DNA from: Alnus glutinosa
Taxonomy: Eukaryota > Streptophyta > Magnoliopsida > Fagales > Betulaceae
Direction: 5' to 3'
Assembly: GCF_958979055.1 (NCBI RefSeq)
Contig: NC_084896.1
Coordinates: 2,728,001 to 2,792,000 of the forward strand
Length of the DNA: 64,000 bases
Shown piece by piece: positions 29,803-43,300 of the stretch (within the stretch, counting starts at the first letter, position 1; each line of letters opens with the position of its first letter). The notes under the pieces are model-generated. The model did no database searches, was not told where the DNA came from, and was given only the letters and a program-made list of their open reading frames with translations. A program made the position numbers and the translations under genes.

Positions 29803-30169
29803 TAGTGATTATTGTCATATTCATTGATAAAACACTTATTCACACCCTTCTAGGCGTTACTTGGTGTCGTTAATTTGGAAAAATTCACAAGCCCTAAAGT
29901 AAACGGGTCCAAGGTAGTCACCCCCTCTAGAGTAATATTGAGCAGTGAGCACATGTGATGTGATCGTGTGAGACCTCCATTCACTTTTTTATCAAATAAA
30001 TAACAGAAATGACATGAAAATATACATTTTATATCCCTCAGATCAAAATTAAAATGAAATCGCATAAAACACAGGAGATCTTATTCTGATTTCCTTGATA
30101 ATTAACATAATGACGAGAACCAAATAATGTATACCCATAATACTATTAGGAGAAGATTTATAACTTTTT

Positions 30170-30452
30170 GGACAGAAATTTCTTACAAATGGGGTTGAAC
30201 AAGTTTTCATCCAACTCAATCTCTAAAAGTGACGTATCCCTTAAGCATGTGATAAGTATATACAATTTAAAAAAACATGTTTCTCACATACTAAAAGACA
30301 CATTTTTTTTATTAATACTATTAAAAAAGCATGTGAAAAGCATATGCTATTAAAATAAACATGCATTTCTTACATGTTAAGAGACACATTGCACTTTTAA
30401 AGACGGGTTGGAAGAAATTTCCTGAAAACCAGTTATATAAAATTTTTGTTCA
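30170..30452. mobile_element. MITE, Mutator-like family (copy 2)
   Basis: This is the duplicate of the MITE at 2081-2365, carried along with the segmental duplication. It has the same inverted ends and interior ACATG motifs. Confidence 0.6.
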
Positions 30453-30523
30453 TATTATTGTAATTTGTAACCAAAAGCAGAACAACTTTCTCAACCAAAA
30501 CAAGGAGTTTTTTTTTTCTCCTT

Positions 30524-30562
<39 letters not shown>

Positions 30563-30864
30563 GCATATTGTTATGAATTTAGTTATCATCAAACGTTCGC
30601 TGTTGGGGGAAACTTTCTAAAGAAAAGAGTAACAAACAAATACTAGAGATTATCTATCACCTTTTGCTTTGGGGAAACAAACACTAGAGATGATCTAACC
30701 CCTTAAGCTATTAGCCTCATCGAGGCATCGAAGAATGAATATAACCTGTCACTTAGCAGCTAGCTCAAAATGATCTGCCAATCTGGATAATAGACTGCAG
30801 TCCGAAAGCAAGAATATTGGACAAACATCCTTGTCAACTCCATCAATTTTCCTTTTAACGTGTA

Positions 30865-31124
30865 TCAAGATATGGATTCCAAAAACTGAGCGGCTTTGAG
30901 CTTCCCCAGTTCATAGGGGGTCAAATCTTCGGTGTGCAGCATGCCATTTGGAGAAAGGCGCCGGAGAGCGAGGAAAAACCGGGCCTGAAAGAAAATATGT
31001 TCTTGTTGATAAGTCCAAATCAAAGATTTTTGCATGTAGGAGTTGTCAGGATGTTAGTTAAGTCTTACCCATTGAAATCCCACAAGTGCAGCCCAACACC
31101 TGTCAGACCAAATCCTTTTACAAG
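30865..31124 (-). pseudogene. MATE transporter C-terminal exons, copy 2, with a frameshift
   Basis: This is the duplicate of the exon pair at 2762-3022. The last exon (30984 down to 30865) is identical in reading. The preceding exon (31124 down to 31069) is 56 rather than 57 bases: one base of the CAACAAC string is missing, which shifts the frame inside the GLTGCW motif. This copy cannot encode the same tail, and the change post-dates the duplication or marks the diverged haplotype. Confidence 0.62.
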
Positions 31125-31178
31125 CTGATAAGAAGAAGAAGACAGCAATGTTAAGACATAAAAGGAAAACCGAAGTGA

Positions 31179-31226
<48 letters not shown>

Positions 31227-31961
31227 TCTTCAGTGAACCAAGAAATAGATCTCTCTACCAGCAGTAGAAGAGCACCCAAAGAAAAGCATCCGCTCATTGA
31301 TAAGCTAATAAATTTTAGATCCTGTCCAGCCTGCATCATAAAAAAGATAGAATGACGCTACATCAAAAGTTTCAGTATTGTCTTATGCAATTGAGCGCTC
31401 CACTGCACTAATTGGAATCGAAACATTTCGGAAAGTAGGTTAGAACTAAGCACTCCTAATTCAATATACTAGCATTCTATTTGAGAAAATTTTTGTAATA
31501 CACTTATATATGACATTACAACATACTATAGGCTGAAAATCTCCCATAAAAGAAGCATTTGGCTTCTTAGGTACCAAAGTCAATATAGTCGCATTTACTT
31601 CCTTAAGAAGCACTCCTAATTCAAAAAAAAACTTTGAATGGTAGCTACCACATCAACACCAACATATGAGCTCCGTTACGTCCAACGATGGACTTCATTA
31701 AAGACCTACCTCAACATATGGCATAAAAGCTTTGTTCCAAAGAGCATTGTTTGGGTAGCAAATAGAGAAACCCTTTTTCTAACCTATCTTTCTCAAGACT
31801 TGACCTCTCAGAAGATGGCCATCTACTCCTGTTTCGAGGTTCCTCCAACTTCCCATTTCGGCTCACAAATTTAACATTTATTCGATCAAATTTCACTGAT
31901 GCAATAATTGGTGAAGATGGGAATGTTGTTTTGAAGGATTGGTCCAATGCAAAATCCTCAC

Positions 31962-32320
31962 CACTAAAACTCTAAACCCTAAATCCCAAACCCCAAACCT
32001 TAAACCCTAAAACCCTAAACACTAAACCCCATGACTGTAAACCGTAAACCGTAAATCGTAAACCCAAAACCTTGAACCCCAAACCCCAATCCCTGAACTC
32101 CAAACCCTAAATCCTAAACCCTAAATCGAAACACTAAACCTTAAACCCAAACCCTAAACCCTAAAAACCCTAAAACCCTAAAGCCTAACCCTAACCCTAA
32201 ACCTAAACCTAAACCCTAAATCCTAAACCCCAAACCTTAAACCCTAAACCCTAAACCCCAAAACCTAAACCCTAAACTATATACCCTAAACCATAAACTG
32301 TATACCCTAAACCCTAAATC
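31962..32320. repeat. Interstitial telomere-like tract, CCCTAAA type (copy 2)
   Basis: Duplicate of 3811-4169, apparently identical in heptamer order as far as I compared, showing that even a degenerate repeat has not drifted between the two block copies. Confidence 0.9.
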
Positions 32321-32549
32321 TTGAAGCAGTATTTGGTGAAGATGGGAATTTTGTTTCGAGAGATTGGTCGAATGCGTCTTCTATATTTTAGGAGAACTTT
32401 GACCATCTTACCGATGCATCCCATTTCAGTTGACAAATTTGACATTTCCCCGCTGAACTGAAGCAGTAGTTGGGGAAGATGGGAATTTTGTTTTAAGAGA
32501 TAGGTCGAATGCATCTTCTATATTGTGGAAGTGTTTCGACCATCCGACC

Positions 32550-33141
32550 TATAACGACCTACCCCCAATGACACAATTTTGTCTGCTTTTGGCTCCCCAA
32601 ACCAGACTTTCCAGGAGGTCACCCATCTTGGGATTGTTCTCGCAGAAGCACGCTTAACTGTAAAGTTCTGGTAGGTTTATGGCCATCACGGCTTTAAAAC
32701 GCGTTGTGTCATGAAGGGTGCATTTATACCTATTAGCACATCTCCATTCCCAGGCGATGTGGGACATCACAATCACCCCCTCTTAAGACCCAGCGTCCTC
32801 GCTGGCGACCCTCATGGGATCACCATATTCTTGGCATGCCAACAAGTGCCCGTTGGCAACCCTTATAGGCTTGTGCACGATCCTACCATCTCAGGTTGGA
32901 CAATGGCTCTGATACCATTTGTAACGACCCACCCCTAATGACACAATATTTTTCGCTTTTGGCTCCCCAAACCAGACTTTCTAGTAGGTCACCCATCTTG
33001 AGATTGCTCTCGCAGAAGCACGCTTAACTACGGAGTTCTAATAGGTTCATGGCCATCACGGCTTTAAAACGCATTGTGTCATAAATGTTGCATTTATACA
33101 TATAAGCAGATCTCCATTCCCAGGCGATGTGGGACGTCACA
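32550..33141 (-). mobile_element. Cassandra-type TRIM retrotransposon (copy 2)
   Basis: Duplicate of 4399-4990 at offset 28151, with the same LTRs, 5S-like stretches, primer-binding site and CGACC target duplication. It moved with the segmental duplication rather than by a second insertion, because it occupies the same base of the same pseudogene. Confidence 0.93.
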
Positions 33142-35318
33142 CGACCAATATATTGCTCCCAGGTGCAAAGTTTTACATTGATAAGGTTACTCGAAAACAA
33201 CAGCTACTCGTTTCATGGAAAATTTTAGAAGATTCAGCATCTAGTGTGTTCTTGGGGGGGGGGGGGGGGGTGGGGGGGTTAGACCCAAATGGAAGCAATC
33301 AAATTAAGTTTGCTTAGAGTGGAACATATCCCAAATCTATTGGAATTCTGGAGTTTGGAATGGAAATTAATTCAACATAATTCCTGAGATGAGATTGAAA
33401 TTTGTCTACAATAGTTTGTTTCAAATGAAAAGGGAATATATTTTATTCATTCTCTTTAAAATTCATCTCAACAATCTAAATTAGTGATGTCATCTAACCA
33501 TGAAATGTATAATATTTTTTCATTTGAAATTGACAAGATCCTTGTCCGCAATCTACGCCCTAGGGTCATTAAGCAAAAAGACTCAATGTCCTCAATAAGA
33601 TTGAAACTACTATGCTTAAAATAATGCATGCCAATTTGAATTTATTAATCATATATATGCACGTGTTGTGGTTACAGTTCTCTAGATGCAACCAAACTAA
33701 GACCTAAAAAGATTAATCTCATATCTAAAGGTAGTGGTTTTAAAATCACCTCCCCACACACATTTTCACACTCCCTTATATAGTTTTTAAAACCACCATT
33801 AGATTTAAATACAATAAAGATCCATATCAAATTTAATGATCATTGTTTTAAAAGCAACCTAAGGGTTTGTGGAAATGCCAAAATGGGTGTGAAAAGTGAA
33901 AATGTGTGTAGCATTACTCAAAAAGAAAATTCTCACATACCAGTCTTTAAAATTGATAAATGTCCCTTCAACATTTGAGAAGTACAAGCTTTTATATATA
34001 CATAATATTAAGAAGAAAGAAAAAAACCTGCATATCTTCATCAAATTACCACCAAATTTATAATATTCCCTTCAAACTTTAAATTATAATAATGTCCCCT
34101 TCAAAGTAGCAAAAATTATCACAGTCTTGCCGACAACGAAAATACCATTAATAAAATAATAGTAAAAAAAATTTAAAAAAACAAATAAAACTATAAATTG
34201 AAAAAACCAACTGTTGGAATTTTTTTTTTTTTTTTTTTAAAAAAAATATTGTATTTTTTAAGGAAAAAAATAAAAAATTTGTTTTTAGTTTTTCATTTAT
34301 AGGAGTATTTTTGTTTTATTGAAAAAAAAAAATTAAGAAAAACTTCACAAAACCCCTAGAATTTTCACTTGTTTTTAACTAACCCCTAAAGTTTAAAAAC
34401 TCTGAATTTAAACAATCGAATTTCTAATTTTTTACATTGTCCTTTTATTGGGGTTTGGCGCTAAATCAGACAGCAGAAAGAGTGAAATGACCTTTATACC
34501 CATGAGACTTTTATAAAATTCCAAATTTACCCTTAATTTCAATTTAAAAATTTAAAAAAGTTAAAAAAAAAAAATAATAAAATTAAAGGGTTAATTTAAT
34601 TACTTTTTTTTTCCCATGAACTAAAAGTTATTGTTAATATACTCTCATGAGCCGACACTCTCACCACCCCATGACATTGAATTACCATTTACTTATCAAA
34701 ACTCCTAATTCTGTCTGTCAACGTCGTTAAAAAATTTGACAAACACATATTTCGCTGTTTTGGAAACGGCTACCAAACATCCCATTTTCAAGTAATGTCG
34801 CTTCATGATATGACCCAACCCGACATGCACTATACTTATTTGTCATTACTCACAAATTTCATAGGCACCTAACACGAAACTACTCGTTCATTGACTACCA
34901 AACAGCCCATCTTCAAGATTTCCACCCCATCTTCAAGATTTCCACCCCATCTAGGACCATTGACATCTCTACCCGTTTCTCACGTATTGGACCATTGACA
35001 TCTCTACCCGTTTCTCACGTATTCTAAAACCTTCCCCTTTTTTCTCCTTCTCGGCCTTTCTCCAGTTAACGTGATTCAGGCCCAAAACCGTCCCCTCCAC
35101 TTCAAAACGTGATTCACGCCCGCTCCCTTTGACTTCTCCCGACCAACTCCGTATATGACAAGTAAAAAAGTGAAAAATCACATCAATCTCATTACAAGTA
35201 TGTCACAAAAGAAGAGCCCAGTATGTTGATCAGTTGATACATTATTAACATTTTCAGGAGCCGCACCTACTCAAGAGTCAATTAACAACAGTTTCCCTTC
35301 CTGTATCTTTTGGTTGCC

Positions 35319-35356
<38 letters not shown>

Positions 35357-36485
35357 TAAAAGGTAATTCTCTTTTGTCATTGCTATCAATTTTTTTTTTT
35401 TTTTTTAATTTTTTTTATTAGGTCTTGGTGCCAGTGATTTTCGACATCCAGTATATGATGCTCTCCATTCCTGTTTGGACAACTTTTTTTGAAGCCTTTT
35501 GAAAGTGCTAATTTCTACGCATCTTGTCATTCGATGGGCCGCTTCTCACTTTCTATTTGAAAGTTTTCTCATCTTTATTTATTTTCTTAACTCTATTCAT
35601 AGGAGTGGCAATGAGTCAATTATTGACCCTTGCAATTCTTTCACATTTTCCCTTATTTGAATAAATAAATAAAAAATTAAACAAAGAAAAGAAAAGAAAA
35701 AGATTTAGCAGTTAAAGTTTCACAACCCCCTAGCAATCAGAAAATAAGGAAATAATTAATTCTTATGCTTGCACTTTTAAATGCATTTTTTTTTTTTTTA
35801 AATGTGGCAATATAAATTGTCATTAATTATTTTGGATTTAAATTTTTAGTGTCATATCGGGAAGCATGCACTAGAGAGTATGTAGGATTTTTAAAAAATT
35901 ATTTTGGCTAACTCTGTAACAAAATTTATTTTAAAAAGAAAAAAAAAATAAAAAGAAAAGAAGAAGAAGAAGAAGAAAGAACATCATACGACTTGCCACT
36001 TTGTGTAAGGAAATAGCTACCTGCTAAATATTGTTGGAGAACAAAATATAAAGAAAGAATATTTAAAGAGAATAGCTAAAATTCTGATCCAAATGTAGGT
36101 GCTTTGAAAAATGAAGAACTAATTAAAATATAGAAACATAATCTTTAGCTAAACATTAATTTACTGAACCGTATGTGAATATATGCTTTCAGAAGAAGAT
36201 TTGGAAGGTAAGATTGTCACATAGATGTCACTCTAAGCATTAGATTGGTTGCACAAGCACGACAGAGTTTATTTGTGGTTTTTTTAGTTTGAATTAATAA
36301 AACAATATTATACGTTTTGGTTTTTTTATTTTAAAAAAATATATATTTAATGCTATTGATATAACTTATTTTTCCCTTCAAGTTGATAGAAGTCTTTGCA
36401 CAAGTTAAGTGAAAAAGTACAAACACCAAAAATCTCTTTCATGGAAACACAAGAAACATAGTGGGGAACAAAAAGAGAAAATTAA

Positions 36486-37317
36486 TGCTTCGTTTGTTTC
36501 GGTATAAAATGGTTTTTGTCGTAAAATATTTTCAAGAAAGTCATTTTTCAAAAAACTATTTTCCGTCAAAATCATTTTTCAGTTTTTGACACGTACGGAA
36601 AATTACAAATATTTTTTATATTTTTATTTAATCATATTAATTTAAAAAATTAAATTTTATTCGCAAAATAAAAAATGTTAATATAAAATAATATAAAAAA
36701 AATACAAATTCCAGCAAAAAGGCCGGAATCTGGCCATTTGTGCCGATTCCTGTGATCTTTGTCGGAATCCAGCACAAAACGGCTGGATCCCGGCCAGTTG
36801 ACTAGAAGCCGATCGTCCTAGCCAGCTGTCCGGGATCCTACCGTTCTGGGAGGATCCTGGCCGGTGATCCGGCCGGACTGGACTGAGATTCGGCCAGAAC
36901 GGTCGGGTCTGTCCAGGATCCCGACCGTTCTGGCCAGTTCCTGGCCGGATTCGGCCAAATAGTTGGAGATCCTGCCGCTTCGGCCATATTCCGGCTAGTT
37001 TAGTCGAAATCTGGCACGATATCGCCGGAATCTAGCGACGGTTGCCGAATGTAGCCGAATTCCGACACCGACCAGTGTTGGAATCTGGTTTGTTGGAATC
37101 CGATGATAATCAACTGCTTGAACGTAAATGTCGACTGTGTTGTTTAAAAGAGAGTCAACAACTGTATCTACTATCTATATTGCTTGAACGTAAAGGTCGA
37201 CTGTGTTGCTCAAACGGAAATTGTTTTTTGGTTGACCAGTATTTTCGCCCCTACCAAACATTAAAAAATGTCGAAATCATTTTTCAGAAATCATTTTACG
37301 CCGAAACAAACGGAGCA
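36486..37317. mobile_element. Non-autonomous DNA transposon with GC-rich core (copy 2)
   Basis: Duplicate of 8336-9167, with the same TGCTYCGTTTGTTTCGG inverted ends and TAA flanks, moved as part of the segmental duplication. Confidence 0.75.
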
Positions 37318-37422
37318 TAAAATGAAATGAAAGAGCTCAACTATCTAAGAGAAAAGGATGCATGCTCTCAAGAATAGTAATAGCTAGGTAGGCCAAAAAA
37401 GTAAGAAAATGTGTCAATAATG

Positions 37423-38205
37423 TTTTGAGAGACAGTAGTATATATGGATTTTTATTTATTTACTTTTTATTTTTTTTAAATTTTGGTGGCTAATTTATGA
37501 ACTTTTAGATTGGCCTTAATAAATTGATAATCTTTTAAAAAAAATCATGTTGTAAGAAAGTTAGGAGTAATGTTATTCAATAAACACTCATGCGATTGTC
37601 ATACAATTGCGATGATGTGTTAATGAAAATTAATGCTTGATTGTTTTTTTTTTTTCAAATATTAATTTTTATTGTCACATCATTGCAATAAGCTGTATGA
37701 CAATTGTATGAGCGTCTATTAAATAACATTGATATTAAATTTCTCAAAACATAATTTTTTTTTTTTATTATTTTTTTTTTTTTTTAAGTTTTCCTAGGGG
37801 CTGGGGTAGCCTTTTCTTTTCAACATTTTGGGGCGGACTCAGTAACCATGTTTTCTTGTTCTTCTTGCCATGGAGGGCTTGGGGGCCAGATCCCCCGCAG
37901 CCCCCAGTCTGGCTGTCTCCACTATTGCGCTGAAACGAGTTCAACTTATCTAGTTACATATGAACATGACACGAGCGTTCAGCGTTTTCCAAAAGCTATA
38001 AAGGAATAGTCTGGAAGTGAACTTCGTCACAAGAAGAATACTCCAAGTTTTCTTGTTAACCCATTCATATCTATCATCATTCTTCTTCTACCATTCTCCT
38101 CCATCTGGTCCTGATATGTTTGCTTATTGAAAGGAAACTCCCCCTTGGCTCAATTCTGGATCAGCCATTCCAAAGGCCTTAAAAGGTGCTGCAAGTTAGA
38201 TAGGG
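37423..38205. other. RLK3 upstream region
   Basis: This follows the block edge directly. It contains a palindromic MITE (37569-37730), poly-T runs near 37760 and 37775, and a GC-rich scrap near 37860-37920. The segment 38036-38100 (CAAGTTTTCTTGTTAACCCATTCATATC) is shared with the RLK1 leader at about 13361-13410 and probably marks the promoter-proximal leader; RLK3 has about 100 extra bases before its ATG. Confidence 0.5.
37569..37730. mobile_element. Short palindromic MITE
   Basis: The left arm (ATGTTATTCAATAAACACTC) and the complement of the right arm (ATGTTATTTAATAGACGCTC) match over about 65 bp, giving a near-complete hairpin of about 160 bp with a T-rich centre. There is no coding capacity and the target duplication is unclear. 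Confidence 0.7.
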
Positions 38206-40282
38206 ATGGGGGGCATGACGAGTAAGCCATGGCTCTTATTTGCTCTGCTTCTAATCCTCTCTTTTGGCAGAGCATGCTTCTCCATATCCGGCGATACCCT
38301 TTCACCAGGTCAGTCTCTTTCTTATTCAAAGAACGAGACCATAGTATCTCAAGGTGGCACTTTTGAGCTCGGTTTCTTCAGACCAGGAAGTTCATTAAAA
38401 ATCTACCTGGGCATATGGTATAAAATGTTTGACCAGAAGGACAATATTGTTTGGGTAGCAAATAGAGAAGACCCTCTGTTTGACCTGCCTTCGTCAAGAC
38501 TTGACCTCTCAGAAGATGGCAATCTACTCCTGTATGGAGGTTCCTCCAGCATCCCTTTTTGGTTGACAAATTTGACATTTCCCGGGTCGAATTTAACTGA
38601 AGCAGTACTTGGGGAAGATGGGAATTTTGTTTTAAGAGATAGGTCGAATGCGTCTTCTATATTGTGGGAGAGTTTCGACTATCCGACCGATACACGGCTC
38701 CCAGGTGCAAAGTTTTGGATCGATAAGTTTCCTCGAAAACAACAGCAACTCGTTTCATGGAAAAATTCAGAAGATCCAGCACCTGGTGTGTTCTCGGAGG
38801 GGTTAGACTCAAATGGAAGCAATCAAGTTTGCTTACAGTGGAACACATCCCAAATCTATTGGTGTTCTGGAGTTTGGAATGGAAATTCTTTCAGCTTAAT
38901 TCCTGAGATGACATTGAATTCTGTCTACAACTTCAGTGTTGTGTCAAATGAAAAGGGAAGATATTTTACTCATTATCTTCGTAATTCATCTTACCGCTCT
39001 AAAATGGTGATGTCGTCTACAGGAAAACTGCAGCTATGGACGTGGCTGTCTGGCCCTTTGGTATGGAAAACATTTTGGTATGGACCGTTGGACCAATCTG
39101 ATGTCTATGCTTTGTGTGGTGAATTTGGCGTGTATCGTGAGAATTCCTCGAGCCCCTGTGAATGTCTAAAAGGTTTTGAACCATTTTCGATGAACTACAC
39201 CAGACTAAATGATTGGTCGGGTGGCTGTGTGAGGAAATCTCCTTTGCAATGTGAGAATAATACGTATGGTAATGGGACAAAAGATTGGTTCATGAAAATG
39301 CCAAACGTGAGATTGCCTGTTAATTCGAAAGCATATAATTGGGCAGTGAGTGATAGGATTAATTGTGAAGCGGCTTGCATGAATAATTGCTCTTGCACAG
39401 CTTATGCTTATAATAGGAGTGGGTACTGTATGATATGGGAAGGAGCTATTTTTAATTTACAGCAGCTCTCAGATGCTGGCGAGACTGGAGAATATATCTA
39501 TCTTAAACATGCTCCTAATGAGAATCAAAGTACCAAAGGTGAAATGAAATCTACACAATTAAATTTAATTATGTCATCTTTCATTTTAAGCTAATACTTC
39601 ATTCTTTGTTATGTTTGAGCTAATAGTGATTCTTGTCATCATAATCAGGCAAAAAATGGAAAGTATGGGTAGCTGTGCTGGTCCCTTCAATAGGGCTTAT
39701 CTTATACCTTATCATTTGTTTTTCAACCAGAGGAAAGCTCAAACACATAGGTAAGTGTAAACTTTCTAACCGGATTGAGATGGGGTATTCCATGGGAGCG
39801 ATCCCATCTATAAATATTCTCCAATTAATTTTTATTTATTTATTTTAATCAAAAAATTATATTTATAATTATAATATGGTAAAAATGTAAATAAATAATC
39901 TCTAATGAAGGCTTTCAATTACGGCAAAATAATAATTTTACAATATTGAGGCCTTAAAAAATCTCTAAACATGAAAATGATGATTTATTGACTCTAGACA
40001 TGTAGTCATTCTTTTTCTTGTAATGTGTACAATTCACGCTCATAAAGAATAGACTTTCCATGAAAGTTAATAATTAAGGCCTCCAACATCGTAAATTTTT
40101 CAACATATATATACAAATTCTTGAATGTCCATTTATTTACTTTTCCATACTTTTCCATTTTCACATTCATAAAAGTTTAACATGCATAACTTTCTCCGAT
40201 GTGCTCCAACATCAATATGAATTGAATGCTAAAAAGAATATGAAAAGTCTTGACTATAAAAACTTAATTATAATTTTAAAAG

Positions 40283-40324
<42 letters not shown>

Positions 40325-43300
40325 CTAATATGAGCCTTTTTAGCTTTTCAGCAGATGCTTCAAAGTAAAAAAATATATAGTTTTAGTTTTTGAATATTTG
40401 TTTGACAACTCTTTACATCTAACTCAACTTTTTTCAAACCAACTCAAAAAACATTAAAAATACAAAAAAACAAAAATAAATAAAACAAAAGAGAGAAAAA
40501 ATTAAGGGTGCATAGCCTTTCTCTTCCAAGTGATTAGGAGAGAAATAACCGCTTGCCCGTGGGTAAGGACAGAAGGTGCCTCAAAAAACTGCCCACCGCC
40601 TAGGGCGGTGGTGAAGGCAATTAGGAAGCAAAAACCACCCGTCTAAGGCAGTGTACACGGTACCTCTTCTTAATTAGAACCTCCAAATTTACACATGCCA
40701 AAAGTAGTAGTTAAACACCATACACAGCCTCCCTGACAACCAGGAACAGCTCAAAAGTGTACACCATATAATCGAAACTTCATCTAAACTGATTAGGGAG
40801 AGAAACTACAATCGAGACTTGGAAGAGAAATGCCATCTCCCACCTGATCTGAGAGAGACCAGAGATTGATTGTGAGAGAAAGACCATTATCATCCTAGCT
40901 TTCTGAATATTCTCTCTTTCTCAGCCCAGTGTAATTGTAGGTGGATCTGTAAGTTAACGATATTAGTTTGTTAAACCTCTCTTTGGTTCAAGTCGATGTC
41001 GTTAGGTCCTTTGCATTGTAAGAGCCAGCATATTAATTCCAAACTTCACTGTTTATTTGAAAAGAAGATGAGGTATATATAGCGCCCCTGATCATAATTA
41101 ACTAGCAATAAAATTCGGTGCTACTAATTAACAACCATCCTGATCTCCACTGCCGCATCTCCTCCCTCTCTCAATCTTCATGTCTCAAATCTCTCTCTGA
41201 GTCGCCGGATCTCCACCGCCAGATCCCCTCCCTCTCTCGATCTCCCTCTCTCGGTCTCTCCCTACAAAAGAAGAAAATAAAGAAGATAAAGAAAATAGGA
41301 AGCTAAAAGAAGATATAAAAATAATAAACAAAAGAAGAATCTAGAAGAGGAAAATAAGAAGATAAAAGAAGATATAAAAATAATAAAGAAAAGAAGAATA
41401 TGGAAGAGGGAAAATAATATAAAGAGAGATAAAAAGGGAAATTAGCATAAAGAGGGAAATTAGAAACACGTTGGGGGTAATTTTCCCTCCAACGCGTTCC
41501 GATAATGAAAATAATTTGAAACTAGCGACGTGACAAATCTGCACGTCACCAATTAGCGACATGTCACATTTGACACCTTGTTAATTAAGAGAAATGATTA
41601 AAACACTCACACTACACAACAATGACACAACATCAATGCACAATGAAGTGAGGCTCACACATGGACCCCATTCCATTGTGCCTTGGTGTTGTGTCATTGT
41701 TGTGTAGTGTGACGACCCGTTTTTTTTTTTTTTTTTTTTTTTTTTTATATATATATACAAAACATCCACATAGTCATTAATCCCTTAAAATATAAACGGA
41801 TCTTCACAGTGGCACGATGATATGTCGCAAAGCCAACATATGTACATACCCCATAATATGTACCTGGCAAATCAGAGTATAACATCTATCAACTATGCAG
41901 CGGAAAACATAACCTAATAACGGAAATCACATCTTATACATCTATCACAAATAATTACAACAAAGAGCCATTTAATATCTATATGATTAAATCTTTCCAC
42001 GAATTAAATAAGTGACATAAATAGTTTTGTACAATAACAAGTGACACAAACGTCACAAGCCATAAACCAAACCTATAAACAAGTGGACAACCCGTGGTCC
42101 ACCAATTACGACCGTTGCGGCGTGCTTCAGTCATAACATCCAAAATACCTTTCTACAATGCTATCAACTACGACCGGAATACCTGCAGCCAAAAGAACAT
42201 CATCTATACGGTTGTGGGGGTTTGCCACATCCGTATAGGTGGAATTATGAGCCCACCGCCTTAGCATACATAAATATACTAAGACCTCAGAGGTATACTA
42301 TTTACTGAGTTTTCGCAAAGAACCAACTTTTCATTTCTAGTCATGCGTACACTATAACAGCCACCAATTTTATAAGCTTTTGTTTAAAAACCCCCATAGC
42401 TGATATAGCGGACACCGACTACTAGAAAAACATTTAAACATACTAGGCGACTAAGATTATACGTAGAAGTTCTGTTATAGAAAACAATGGCATTTAAATC
42501 ATGCAACCATCCGATAGAAATATACATAAGCTCTTTTCCATTGAGACTCTTATGCATACTAATACGTCTAGTAAAACTACTCATAGTATAAAAACATCAC
42601 TCACAAAAACAATGCTATGCATGCTCATGCTAATGGTTTTATGCCTTGGGAATCGAACCCAAGTATAGTGCTTCAAGGGAATCTAACCCAAGTAAGCACT
42701 AGTACCTCAAGGGAATCTAACCCAAGTAGGCACCTCATGGGAATCTAACCCATGGTCGAGGATCTCAAGGGAATCTAACCCAAGTAAGCACCTCGTGAGT
42801 ACTTCAAGGGAATCGAACCCAAGTAAGTACTAGTACCTCAAGGGAATCTAACCCAAGTAGGCACCTCATGGGAATCTAACCCATGGTCGAGAACCTCAAG
42901 GGAATCTAACCCAAGTAAGTACCTCGTGAATACCTCAAGGGAATCTAACCCAAGTAGGCACTTCATGGGAATCTAACCCATGTATAATTTCCCGTGGGCT
43001 GTGAACCTCACTTCGATGCACGTTTACCGTTCATATGCTTATGCTTCATGCCTTCAATCAATAAATTTCATTTCATGAATCATGCTTATAACATATGCTT
43101 TCTTTATAAAATATAAACAGTTCAACATGTCATTTTTTTTAAACAATTTGCATAACTCAAATCTCCCATTTTATACTCACTCTAAAATCATATTAATATT
43201 CCATTGCAATCACAGTTTTCAAAACTCCCAACCATAACATACAGTGACTCCATTCATTTACTCCACATATCATAATTTCAATATACTCAAAAGTACTCAA

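Larger units (their letters stand above)
31651..33500 (+). pseudogene. Broken G-type lectin RLK gene, copy 2
   Basis: This is the duplicate of the pseudogene at 3500-5350 with the same telomere-like tract (31962-32320), the same Cassandra insertion (32550-33141) and the same G expansion, which is two G shorter here (33254-33278). All breaks therefore pre-date the segmental duplication. Confidence 0.85.
27838..37422. repeat. Segmental duplication, copy 2
   Basis: This is the second copy of the block at 1-9272, in direct orientation and about 28.15 kb downstream. It carries the same ordered contents: G-box repeat array, MITE, MATE exons, lectin pseudogene with telomere-like insert, Cassandra TRIM, and GC-rich TIR element. 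The true left edge may lie further left, because a related partial repeat unit begins near 27757. The two copies flank RLK1 and RLK2, an arrangement that favours unequal crossing-over or deletion of the intervening genes. Confidence 0.93.
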